From: Neoceratodus forsteri
Lineage: Eukaryota; Chordata; Ceratodontiformes; Ceratodontidae
Direction of reading: 5' to 3'
DNA: 64,000 nt
NCBI GenBank assembly: GCA_016271365.2
Contig: JADMNL010000028.1
Span: forward strand, 101,097,001-101,161,000
The position numbers were made by a program, and so were the translations under genes. The notes beneath the pieces are model-generated. The model saw only the letters and a program-made list of their open reading frames with translations, made no database searches and was not told the DNA's origin. Each line of letters starts with the position of its first letter. Position 1 is the first letter of the stretch. Positions 22,836 through 32,692 of the stretch are shown one piece after another.

Positions 22836-24700
22836 TTCAGTTCACTACTTCACTGCCATTCCTATTACGCAGCTCTATAACTCCTACACTACCACTGCCA
22901 ATGGGAGCAAGCAAACATTCAGCATTGACAAATACTTGTTTGTTCCACATGTTATTATTTCCGGTCTTCTCATACAGGTCTAGCACTGCCCTATCCCTAG
23001 TGGGTTCTTTAACAGCCTGCCTGAGAAAAGCCTCTTGTAGGGAGTCAAGGATGTCCCTGTTCCTTGCCAAAGACACAGTTGGAAGGCTACACTCCAAGCC
23101 TGGCAGACTGAAGTCATCAACTAGCAGCACCTCCCTCTTAATTGCCATTATGATGATGGCTTCCCAAAATGCTTTATCCAGTTCTGTTCCCTGAGTTGAA
23201 GGTCTGTACACTACCCAGATATGAATAGTAGCCCCAGAGCCTGTCTCTAGGATGACCCACAACACCTCCATCCCTTCCTTTTCTCCAAGTGCCTTGACCT
23301 CCATGACCTTGATTCTCTCCCTCACATATAGTACAGTCCTTCTGCCTCTTCCCCTCCTCCCTGCCCCGTTTCTTCTGAACAGAGAGTAGCACGGTATGGC
23401 CATGTTCAAGTCAAGATGCTCAGTGTACCATGACTGTTATGGACACCAAATCCAGGCTACCCTCCACCATGATGGCTTCCAGGTCTGGAATTTTGTTTCC
23501 CAGACTTGGTGCACTGGCACACATGACTCTCCATACCTTACTCCCTCCCTGCATGCTTCCTCCCCTTCCTGACTGTGCTGTTCTTTGAAGTTCCCCGACT
23601 CACTTCCTCCATTTTTACCTTCTCTGTTCTCTGTCTCTTTTATTCTTTACTCTTGCTTACCTGATTTATACCCCACCTTTTCCTCTGCCTTGTCCCCATC
23701 CCTGTCTTCTTGTGCCCCTGCCCTAGAGGAGTTTAGTTTCCTTAGGCCCTCCTTCCCTGATGCTCCATCATCCAGGGCGGCAGATGTGGCCTCCCTTAGT
23801 TTAACAGGCTCCCCCTCCCCCCAGTGACTAGTTTAAAAACTCCAGGTAGCATTTAAATCTCCTACAAAGAACTGTGGAATTCCTGGAAGGATGCTGGGTG
23901 TCTCCCCTGTAGAGGCTCATATCCTCCCAAGTTGACCACCAGTCCCCAGTGTAGCTGAATCCCTCCTCTGTGCACCATGCCTTTATTGAACCATTTGTTA
24001 AATGCCCTGGTGTAGAGTACCCTTTCCCCTCCCAGACCATACACAGGTAGCACCTTGCAAAAGCCACCATGCATGCCTCCTGCTCGAAGCCCTTCCCCAG
24101 CTCCCTGAAGTTACCCTGCACTACCAGTACCCTATCTCTTGCCAGATCATCTCTCCCTAGAGGACAATAACATTTAGCTCCCTCCCATCTCCTGCTGCTC
24201 TAGCGGTCCTCTGGATACACTGTCCATCCCTTCAAGACAAGGCACCTCTCAAGCAATTCACCTCCCTCCCTCTCCCTTTCTCCCCTCGTTTAAAAAGTCT
24301 ATCCCCTAACAATAAAGTCCTACATCAGCAGCTGCTTCCTCCTCAGCTGGGAGCCTCTTTCTCCCTTCTTGGTGCCTCCCTTTCTGAGGATCCCCCACTT
24401 CCTCCCTTCTTACTACTGCAAGTGCCTCCTTTCAGCTGCCTCGTCCAGCTAGTACAGCTAAGGAATTCTGCAGTGGTATAGGCAGATGAGTGTGCACCCT
24501 TCCTTCCACCCACACACTCCTGGAGTCCACAGAGTTCCATCTGCTCTGCCTACGCATCCTCTGGGGGAATAGTGGCAGACTTGGTGACCCTTGTGTGGGG
24601 CAGAAGGTGCCCTGCACCCTTGCATATTGGCCAAGAGTCCGGCAACTGCTGCACATAACCCAGAGAGGTGAATACAAATGGAGTAGCACCTCAGTTTCTA
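22836..24700 (-). mobile_element. CR1 LINE 5' part: ORF1 and endonuclease
   Basis: In sense from the right: an ORF1 N-terminus (24432-24689, with CSSC), the ORF1 C-terminal esterase end (23828-24121, with ELGKGFEQEA, FSYTGDWWSTWED and the RFKCYLEFLN end), then an endonuclease frame 22837-23409 with MAIPCYSLFRR, VVYRPSTQGTELDKAF and VLLVDDFSLPGLE (GDF changed to DDF). It stops abruptly within the EN. A CR1 that keeps its 5' half but lacks the RT is unusual, because CR1 copies normally lose their 5' ends. Confidence 0.8.
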
Positions 24701-24714
24701 GAAGGTGCTTTCAG

Positions 24715-24923
24715 TAAAGAAGAACTTCATCACATCCTCTTTGAAACTCCCCATCACCACCAAATATCACTAATCTTAAACTGGGACCCCTAGTGTTTGT
24801 CTCACCCCATAATTTGAATACTGATATCCACCCTGTTGAATCCTTGTAAATACTTGTATGTCTCAATCATGTCCTCTCACTGTCTTTTCTGTCCTTTAGC
24901 GAGTACATGTTGAGGTTCTGCAA
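24715..24923 (-). mobile_element. CR1 LINE 3' region fragment
   Basis: The complement of the last CR1 coding segment. In this orientation it reads AAGAACTTCATCACATCCTC and later GAGTACATGTTGAGGTTC (in sense the LNMYSLE region, then FTERVVDxWN-like). It abuts a CR1 fragment in the opposite orientation, so two CR1 pieces meet head to head. Confidence 0.65.
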
Positions 24924-25440
24924 TCTTCCCTATATACTGTGTGCAGTTCTGGAACCCACAGTTGAGAAAGGATAGGGACAGGATGGAGGTAGTTCAGAGG
25001 TGGGTAACCAAAAGGATTCAGTGACAGCAAGGGAAGTCCTACATGGAGTGATTGGGAGACCTCAATATGTACACTCTGGAGGCTAGCGGGAGAGAGGGGA
25101 CATTGTAGCAACTTATAAATACCTTCATGGGCTAAATAGGATGGACAGCAAGAAGCAATTCACACAAAGGCAAAACACTGGCACTAGGATGTCAGGAAAC
25201 ATTTCTTCATGGGGAGAGTGGTGAATAAGTGGAATAACTGCAAAGGGAAGTCATCTGTGTGAAATCAGTGCAGGGACTAAAACAGCATGGGACAGACACC
25301 TGGGATTGGTAGGAACTTTAGGGAAGGGTGAGGGGAGAAAGGAAGAGTGATTGGCCACTAGATCCATCACATCCAACTATAGATAGGGCCAGGCAAACTG
25401 GACAAGCTGGGAGGCTTTTAACTGCCATCATCGTCTATGT
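24924..25440 (+). mobile_element. CR1 LINE 3' end fragment
   Basis: Plus-strand CR1 3' end: a VCSSGTHS-like segment, a GGTAGTTCAGAGGTGGGTAA block (the RRAT region), CAATATGTACACTCTGGAGG, then TTCTTCATGGGGAGAGTGG and the 3' terminal CTGCCATCATCGTCTATG. No intact frame remains. It is more diverged than the copy at 9469. Confidence 0.75.
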
Positions 25441-25845
25441 TTCCTGGGAGTTCAAAGCAGGTAGTGTAAATGAGAATGATTGCTGCCCCAAGCTGCTTTT
25501 TACTGCAGAGACTGCAAACCCATGACTAGCATTAAACCTTAGCTCAGAGCATGGGGCCTGTGTCACAGGTAGGTTACACAGGTAAGGAGGGGCAGCACCT
25601 CTCTGTGTACAAGCAACAGTAGGTGTAGAAGTATCTGGTCAGTTATCAAAGCCCACTGTAGCTTTCTGTACATATCACAGTAATGATAGTGTCTCGTTGC
25701 AGCCAGTATAAATCGAGCCAGGGTACTGTGCGGGGCATCAGGTATGTGCAGTTGTTCATTGGTGGCCTGCCCATGTAGGGTCTCTCTATAGTCAAAGGTG
25801 GGAAATATGATCAAGTGGGGGAACCACACTCCTTAGTAGGATAGT
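25441..25845. other. No gene or known repeat recognised
   Basis: Mixed-composition sequence between two CR1 fragments. I see no significant ORF, TIR pair or tandem array. Confidence 0.4.
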
Positions 25846-26690
25846 AGGAGGTTTAAATGCTACGTGGATGAGGATTTTAAACTAGCTGGGTGGGGGGTGA
25901 GGCGTAAAAACCAAGGGGGGGCAACAATTGCCCCCCACCCAGATACTGAAGCAACAGGGGGAAGAGAGAGCCTGAGGGAAGTAAGCTCTCAGAGGAGGGC
26001 ACAAGAAGACAGGAGTGGGAACAAGGAGGGTATAAATCAAGAAAGCAAGAAGAAAAGAGTAAAGGAGATAGGTAACATAGAAGGTAACCAAGGAAGAGGG
26101 GGGGGTTGGGGAGCTTCAGAAAACAGCACAAATGGGGGAACACGGAAGCAGGGAGGGAGTAAGATAGGGAGAGCCATGTGTGCCAATGCAAGAGTCTGGG
26201 AAATAAAATTCTGGACCTGGAGGCCATCATGGTAAGGCTAGCCTGGATTTGGTGACCATAACGAAGTCTTGGTGCACTGACAGCCATGACTAGGACATGG
26301 CCATACCGGGCTACTCTCTGTTCAGCAGAGACAGGGAAGGGAGAAGGAGTTGTACTATATGTGAGGGAGGGAAGGACTCAAGGCCATAGACGTACAGGGG
26401 CACCTGGAGGAAAAAGAAGGATTGGAGGTGTGGTGGGTCATCCTGGAGACCAGTACTGGGGCCGCTGTACATACAGGGGTAGTATATAGGCCTCCAGCAC
26501 AGGGAGAGGAGTTGGATAAGGCACTTAAGGAAGCCATCACAAGGATGGCAAGAAAGGGTGAGGTGCTGCTAGTTGGGGACTTTAGTCTGCCAGAAGTGGA
26601 TTGGAGCCTTCCAGCTGTGGCTTCAGCAAAGAGCAGGGCCATCCTCAACTCCTTACATGGGGCTTTTCTTTTGAAAATTGGGTACCTGTT
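25846..26690 (+). mobile_element. CR1 LINE 5' part: end of ORF1 and endonuclease
   Basis: It starts in the ORF1 terminus (GGTTTAAATGCTACGTGGA), passes the inter-ORF region, and then the EN: MCANARVWEIKF (about 26176), GVVYRPPAQGEELDKAL (about 26476-26526) and VLLVGDFSLPEVDWSLP (26565-26615, GDF kept). It ends within EN after LNSLHGAFLL. It covers nearly the same CR1 stretch as 22836-24700, but inverted. Confidence 0.8.
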
Positions 26691-28104
26691 AGTCGAGCAG
26701 TCACTCTGATTTATTAGAATTGCAACTCTGCTAATAAAATGTTTAGATAAATCATCCCCATTCAACTCAATGGGGCACACACACACACACATGGTCTTCA
26801 TTTTGTGACATCACAAACGGGGCTGCGTGTGAGCATGTCTGCAACTTGAGGAAGTGGCTCTGTTTTTGACTAGGATGTCCGATTTCAAAATTACAAGGGA
26901 TATAACTTTAGGATGGAAGAAAAAAAGGAATTATTTATGGAAATCAACTCTGGGCCAGGTGAACTATCATATATGTTTGGAGGAGCAGCAACTAGGAAGC
27001 TGCTGTTTAAGCAGAAAATTAATTCTGGGTCAGACTTCTCTAACAGTCAGCACTAAGAGTCCCTCATCCAAGTGTGAGTCTGGTCCCAGTTTGCAGTTTG
27101 TGTGCAAAAACAGATTTTTCTTACTTACTGTTTACTGCCATGTAGTAGATTGCATCAAACTGTTTCTGTTGACTTCCAAGACAGTATTTTCTGTAACTGA
27201 AAATCCCAGAATCCCCTGCAGCTGACATCAGAGAAGGGCTGCAGTAGCTTTGCTGGACATTCAGTAGCCTGTATTGCATGTAAGAGATCAGCTGTTTGCA
27301 GGTTTCGCTATTCTTCCAGGGCCACATACAGTCCACTGTGAGGTTGAGTAGCTGATGCCAGTTGAGATATTGAGAGGACATCCAACATCATGGGCGTGAC
27401 CCATTGAACCCCAAACGTTGGTATTATAGAGTGACCAACATTCAGAGTACATGAATAAAATATCTTATTTTTCAGACTGTTTGGGTGAGTGACCTAATTT
27501 TTTCCATGTCCTGTGGCAGGTGACTCCCATGGAAGCAGGCGGCTTCCTTTTTCTTTTTGTTTTAATGTCCAGATGCATGAGTGAGATGCATCATCCTTAC
27601 CACCTAATTCTGTTCCTCAAACCAATGCTGCTCTAATGCTAATATAAACCTAGTACAGTATTACAGCAACCTCTTTTTGTTACCTTTTAATTTTTATGCA
27701 ATAAGAGTGGGTTCAAAACTCATTGAATAAATCCATTTATCTTCACAGCCGTTGAATAAATAAAATGTATCCGTATAGTAGCTATGTCACAATTACTCCA
27801 GAAATCATTTAGAATGTTCAGCCTCAGTAGCAGTACTGCCTAAATTCAAATGTGAATAACTTTAAAATGAAAAAAGATAGCATGGTACTGTGAGCATGAA
27901 AGTTGTTTAGCACAAAATTATCTACAAAATGAGCAGTGTTTTATTTATAGATACCTTATAATTTTTTTTATAATTAGAAAAAAAGAGCAGAAAATGCAAT
28001 TTTGTGTTCACTTTTTTGACAAACATATGCAAAAACAGATAATCAATCAAAAGCAAATGTACAGTACCTGTACTGACAGAAAGCATCCCTATTGCATAAA
28101 TGAA
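26691..28104. other. Unassigned sequence with (AC)n and a dispersed repeat
   Basis: No gene is supported. It includes an (AC)n run at about 26764-26783, a TTTTGTGACATCACAAACG palindrome near 26795-26815 resembling text in the T2-like MITE at 49304, and a segment at 27470-27560 (GCAGGTGACTCCCATGGAAG) related to 32290-32400. Probably decayed non-autonomous transposons. Confidence 0.4.
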
Positions 28105-28186
28105 ATATACAATGGTCAGCTGTCAGATAAATGATTTATCTGACACTTCTGCTGTTTGACCTCTTGACACCTCACTCGTGGCATTA

Positions 28187-29121
28187 AACTGGCATCCAAG
28201 GGTAATAAAGGAACTGACTGAGGAACTGGTAGACCTATTTAATAGTTCACTAGAGACAGGCATAGTACTGCAGGACTGGAGAACAGCACATGTAGTGTCA
28301 CTCCACAAAAGCAATCCCAAGGATGACCCAGGGAATTACAGACCAGTCAGTCTGACTTCCATTGTGGGAAAGCTCATGGAGACCATACTAAAGGAGAGGC
28401 TGGTGGAATATCTAGAGGAGCATGGTCTCCAGGATGCGAGGCAGCATTGGTTCATGGGGGGGAAGGGGGATTGTGTCAAACAAATCTGATTTGAATTCTT
28501 TGTGTCACTAAGACAGTAGACAGGGGCCAAGTGGTAGACATCCTCTATCTTGATTTCAGCAAGGCCTTTGACTCTGTGGCCCATAAAAGGTTGATCAGGA
28601 AGTTGGTGGATCTCTGGGTTGGGGAAAAGATGGCCAGATAGGTGGAAAACTGGCTGAAGGACAGAACCCAGAGGGTGATTGTGGGGGGAGAGTTATCTGG
28701 CACCAGACAGGTAACAAGTGGGGTCCTGCACGGTTCGGTGTTGGTGCTGGTGTTGTTCAATGTCTTCATCAATGACATCGGAGATGGTGTTAAGGGCAAA
28801 ATGTGCCTATTCATGGATGACATCAAACTCTGTGGGAGAGTGGACACAGTTGAAGGAATACAGGACCTACAGGAAGATATGAAAAAGCTAGGGAGGAGGT
28901 CCAGGATATGGCAGCTTGGCTTCAATGCCAAGAAATGCATATTGGAGCCAAGAATCCTAGCACAGAGTACTACCTGGATGAAGTCCAAGTGTCTGCATCA
29001 GAGGAGGAGAAGGAATTGGGAGTGATGATCACTAGTGACCTGAAGCACTCCATGCAGTGCAAGAAAGCAGCAGCAAAGGCAAACAAGATGCTGGGATGCA
29101 TCTCTAGAGGGATCACTAGTC
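28187..29121 (+). pseudogene. CR1 LINE, reverse transcriptase part (segment 1)
   Basis: 5'-truncated CR1 ORF2. It opens in HPRVIKELTEEL (about 28193), then NYRPVSLTSIVGKLMETIL (about 28337), a frameshift near 28480, DFSKAFDSVAHKRL (about 28550), ENWLKDRTQRVIVGGE (about 28645), VTSGVLHGSVLVLVLFNVF and the catalytic box as FMDD instead of FADD (about 28811-28822). A frameshift follows near 28930. It is interrupted by a LINE 3' end at 29122. Confidence 0.85.
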
Positions 29122-29660
29122 AAACAATCAATCAAACTTTATTTAACCAGGCAGTTACATCACTGAGTGAGCTCATTTTCAAGATGGTCCTAGACACATA
29201 GGACATATTCATTGACAGTAATACAACAAATCATAGTACATCAAACAGTAATACAGCATGTTACAGAATACAAAGTCAGTAGGCATTGGAGCAAAAATTA
29301 GGATGGCAAATACATATATACATACATAGACATTTCAACGTATACTGGTAGAAATCTGTAGAGTACAGAGGGAGGAGAGGATGGAAGACACAGTGGAGGG
29401 CAGGGGGAATGGGGTGACAAGATACATAAAGGAGAGGGAAGAAGGCAGCCTACTATGGTGGAAGCCTCCAAGGGAGTGAGTTAGGGGAAGGAGAGAGGAA
29501 GCTCGGTGGGGTAGTTACTCTATTGGGAGGCCGGCCGATGGGGAATAAGGAGGCCAGGGAGATCTGGGAGCTCAGGGGGCTGTTCAGTCCAGGAGAGTAG
29601 TGCTTACCTGAAACAGTCACATGCTGTTTTCAGGCATCGATAGAGCAGCTGTCTGAATAT
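29122..29660 (-). mobile_element. LINE 3' end (L2-like) nested in the CR1
   Basis: About 540 bp unrelated to CR1 interrupts it. On the minus strand it ends with a TTAAATAAAGTTTGATTGAT tail, a short-period 3' terminus of the kind found in L2/CR1-group LINEs. Only non-coding 3' sequence is evident. It resembles in style the 3' end at about 50720, although I could not align them fully. Confidence 0.55.
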
Positions 29661-30295
29661 GTAGGGGAGAGGAGGTTATGCTGCCCTTGTACAGATCACT
29701 GGTAAGGCCACATCTAGAGTATGGAGTTAAGCACTGGTGCCCACACCTCAAAAAGGACACTAACCTGCTGGAGAAGGTTCAGAGGAGGGCTACAAAGATG
29801 ATAGCCGGTCAGCAGGATAAGGCATATGAGGAGAAGTTGAGGGCACTGAACATGTACTCCCTAGAAGACAGGAGAGAGAGAGACAGAGAGAGAGAGGGAC
29901 ATGATTGGGACCTTCAAGTACTTGAAAGGGATAAATAAGGTTGATAAGGAGAGTCTCTTTAAGCTGAGTGGCAACTATAACACGAGGGGGAACAGTCTTA
30001 AGCTGGGGGAGGGTGGAAGGTTTAGGAGGGAGGTCAGAAAGCACTTCTTCACAGAGAGGATGGTGGACACTTGGAATGCGCTGCCAGAAGAGGTAATCTC
30101 ATTGAAGACAGTGGGCAGCTTTAAGAGAGGCTGGGACAGGCATAGGAGGAGGGTAAGGGTCATGGGTAGGGAGGATGGGAGGAGTGGGGAGGGAGAGCAG
30201 GGACATTAGCTCAAGCTATGGACCTTGCAATACGAGCAGACTTGATAAACCAAATGGTCTTTTTCTGCTTGCTTCTTTGTATGTATGTTCGTATG
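29661..30295 (+). mobile_element. CR1 LINE, C-terminal RT and 3' UTR (segment 2)
   Basis: Continuation of the same CR1: VMLPLYRSLVRPHLEYGVKH (29678 on), [25 protein letters not shown], then GNYNTRGNSLKLGEGGRF, RKHFFTERMVDTWNALPEEV (about 30030-30090) and the 3' end TTTCTGCTTGCTTCTTTGTATG. A GAGA-rich insertion (29872-29896) breaks the frame. Confidence 0.82.
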
Positions 30296-30378
30296 GCATA
30301 CGCCACTCGTGAGGGTACTTGAGGACAAACAGCACTTGTGTGGATAAATAATTTATCTGACAGCTCTCCATTGTATAT

Positions 30379-30601
30379 CCCTTCTATATCTATATGAGAT
30401 GGGTATATTATAATGTTTCTAATAAATAGTTAACTTCTTCCTTTATTAATGTTTTTGCTATGAACAGAGTTATGACTTGATTAAACAGTGTTAACTTTTG
30501 TTCCATTTTATAAAAAGATTTTTTCTACTTTACTCAAATCTATCATTAGAGCTAACTATTCATTATAATGTAGTGTTGTTTTGTCTTTCCCAATAATATA
30601 G
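30379..30601. other. AT-rich sequence ahead of a candidate exon
   Basis: No repeat or gene recognised. It ends in TTGTTTTGTCTTTCCCAATAATATAG, a pyrimidine-rich tract plus AG that would serve as a 3' splice site for the next feature (written here only as a description of the junction at 30600-30601). Confidence 0.35.
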
Positions 30602-30732
30602 CTTTCTTTGCAACCAGAGGTGCCAAATTTACAAGAGTTGCCTGTTATTCATTTAAATCTCAATCATGGTCCTGGGGAATCCCCAATATTCCAACACCAG
30701 GATCAAATGGAAAAGTTATATCAAGAACATTT
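30602..30732 (+). CDS. Candidate internal exon of a host gene
   Basis: A 131-bp open segment lies between a pyrimidine tract ending ATAG (30598-30601) and a donor GTGAGTAC at 30733-30740. In the frame starting at 30602 it encodes 43 residues, beginning LSLQPEVPNLQELPVIHL and ending QDQMEKLYQEH, and leaves two bases. The composition is ordinary protein-like and matches none of the LINE, SINE or DNA-element proteins here. I do not recognise the gene. It may be an exon of a large intron-rich gene whose introns hold the surrounding repeats. Evidence is limited to splice signals and open frame. Confidence 0.35.
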
Positions 30733-30819
30733 GTGAGTACCTTAAAAATGCAGCAATGGCTATTTAACTTAGAACACATGGCCAGTACATGATAAATTGT
30801 GCCTGTACAATCACTGCAT

Positions 30820-31376
30820 CTTTTTTTTTTTTTACAGTTATCTATTTTTTCCCCCTGAAGTCTTCTGCATCCATCTGACGTCCTCCCCCCCCCGCAGGCC
30901 CCGGGTATGAGACCCCCTCCTCTTGACCCCACAACTTACCCCTCGTGGCAGGTGGTGGGGAGTGACTCGAACCACCGGACCGGATTTAGTGTTCGGGGAG
31001 GTGCCTTCCTGGGCCGTTGCAGAGGACTCCCATTTTTTCTTTTTCCCTTGCTTTCCCCTGAGGTCGTGGCATGCAATGGCACCAGCGGTGGCAGGCATGC
31101 ATTCACCCATGTGCACCCCCACCAAGTGCCTGCCACAGACTCTCGCCCACAGTCTCAGTGCTGATGTGCCACCTCCCACCCTCTGCTAGGTGGCAGGCAA
31201 TTGCTGAGCACTACAATCCCCTCTCCCAGGAGAAGGAGAGCAGTCCTAGGGATGCTCGATCCTTCTCCTCCCTGCCAACCCCCAGCGTCCCATGACAATT
31301 CCTGAACATGGGTCACCAGCGCGACGTGAGGTAAGGCGTCCAGTGCCTCAGCCCTCAGCACCACTGGCCCAGCTCA
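30820..31376 (-). mobile_element. tRNA-derived SINE (copy 3)
   Basis: Minus orientation: a poly-T tail at about 30821-30835 and a head (GGGCCAGTGGTGCTGAGGG in sense) near 31370. The body contains GGAGAAGGAGAGCAGTCC and a GACAATTCCTGAACATGGGT segment at the B-box position. GCATCTTT occurs at both sides, so it shares its flank with the next SINE. Confidence 0.85.
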
Positions 31377-31976
31377 CAGCATCTTTTTTAAATTTCTGTT
31401 TATGCCCTCTTCCTCACCAGCTCCTCCAGGTTCCCCTCGGGCCCCACTGGGTGCCTCTGAGCCCCCCCACCTGGCCATGGTCACCTACCTCCATGGAGCT
31501 TGCCCCCTTCCAACGCCGGTGGGGTCAGGATGGGTGGGCTGTCCCCTGTACTAATGCATTTCATCAGGCAGGTGCCAGATCCGGTGAGGCGGGAGGCTCC
31601 AGATTCATCACGGTCCTTCATTGTGGAGAAACTGGGGCCATTTTCCATGTTTTCTCCCCACCCCAGGAGACGTTGCCTTTATGAACACCGAGGTGACCCT
31701 GCCCATGCTGTGTGTGAGAGTCCAGTCACCGGTGTCGGCAATATCTCCTCCCTCTCTCTGCCCTTCCATCCACACTGTCAACTGTGGTCACTTAGGTGGT
31801 AGTATTGTAACGGAAGACAGCACTGTGCAAGCCTGGAGGAGGAGAGTGTCCCCCTGGGACACTCAAGCCTCCTCTCCCCAAGCTGGCCCTCGATGACTCC
31901 AGCTTATTCCCGAATTTGGGTTGCAGCGTCACAAGTAGTAGCACTACCACTACACCGATGGGCCGGCTCAATCAGA
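31377..31976 (-). mobile_element. tRNA-derived SINE (copy 4), adjacent to copy 3
   Basis: The tail lies at TTTTTTAAATTTC (about 31384) and the head near 31968 (complement of GAGCCGGCCCATCGGTG). GCATCTTT/AGCATCTTT lies at each end. The body is somewhat longer and diverged from copy 3; ORFs at 31292-31896 are repeat shadows. Two same-family SINEs entered the same short target in the same orientation. Confidence 0.8.
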
Positions 31977-32436
31977 GCATCTTTGACAGTTCCCTGAGTA
32001 ATTATCTATTTTATGTCATTTTCTGGTGAAAAATAGGTTCTTTGTACAGTATTAAAATGAATTTGTTGTAATTTATTATTTTCAGTTGAAATTCAGATAG
32101 ATTAATCGTCCCAGTCCAGTTTTGTGATTGTAGTTCTTCTGTAGCTTCCCCCCAGGCTAATTTTGTATTAAGATCCCTTTCCACTGCATCACCAACTAAC
32201 CCATGTAAGTTTGAAATATATATAGTCATGATGAAACATTAAGCATAAGAGACACATTTTTGAAATAGGCAGAGATACAGTATGAAGGATTTCATTTTCT
32301 ACAATAGACTGTTTCGTGAGTGGTCTAATTTTTCCTGTGTCTTTTGGGATTAACTGCATCTCCCATAGAAGCAGGCTGCTCCCTGATCATGGTGCTTTAT
32401 TTCTTCATACAGTCACGGAGGCTCCTAGATTTCCTT

Positions 32437-32692
32437 AAGAAGAGTGGGGAAATTATTTATTGAAAATACAACTGATACAGAACTAATGAAAATCATATAT
32501 AAATTCTGTGAAAAATATATCCAGATGAAAACAGAAACAAAACTGACACTGATTATAAGCAAAATTCAAAATAAATATCCCATCTTGAAACATACAGTGA
32601 GCAGCAATAAAAAGGAAACGGTGTATGATAACAAACCAACACTGAAGCTTGTTTCTACAGCCAGTCTTGCTTTCCAGGAGATAACCCATTAA
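32437..32692 (+). CDS. Candidate terminal exon of the same host gene
   Basis: An open frame runs from about 32429 to a TAA at 32690-32692. It includes VGKLFIENTTDTELMKII, KFCEKYIQMKTETKLTLI and KETVYDNKPTLKLVSTASLA. If the acceptor is the AG at 32438-32439 (TTTCCTTAAG) or at 32441-32442, the two bases left by the exon at 30602-30732 complete a codon and the frame runs on without a stop. A better pyrimidine-rich acceptor (TTTCTTCATACAG, ending 32412) would put the start in another frame, ending in a TGA soon after. The minus strand is also open here, so chance is possible. The product is not recognised. Confidence 0.3.

Larger units (their letters stand above)
28105..30378. mobile_element. Small foldback element split by a CR1
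   Basis: The left arm (28105-28182) and right arm (30296-30378) are imperfect inverted repeats. Matching words from the outside in are ATATACAATGG, AGCTGTCAGATAAAT, TTTATCTGACA/TTTATCC, TGCTGTTTG, CCTC and ACGAGTGGC. Within the left arm TGTCAGATAAA and TTTATCTGACA form a short perfect palindrome. The CR1 at 28187-30295 occupies the loop. Without the CR1 the element is only about 160 bp. A short TGGCAT flanks the CR1 on both sides. Confidence 0.75.

Noticed and set aside
31292..31896. Overlapping plus-strand frames of 91-130 codons
   Set aside because: They are reverse shadows of two minus-strand SINEs.
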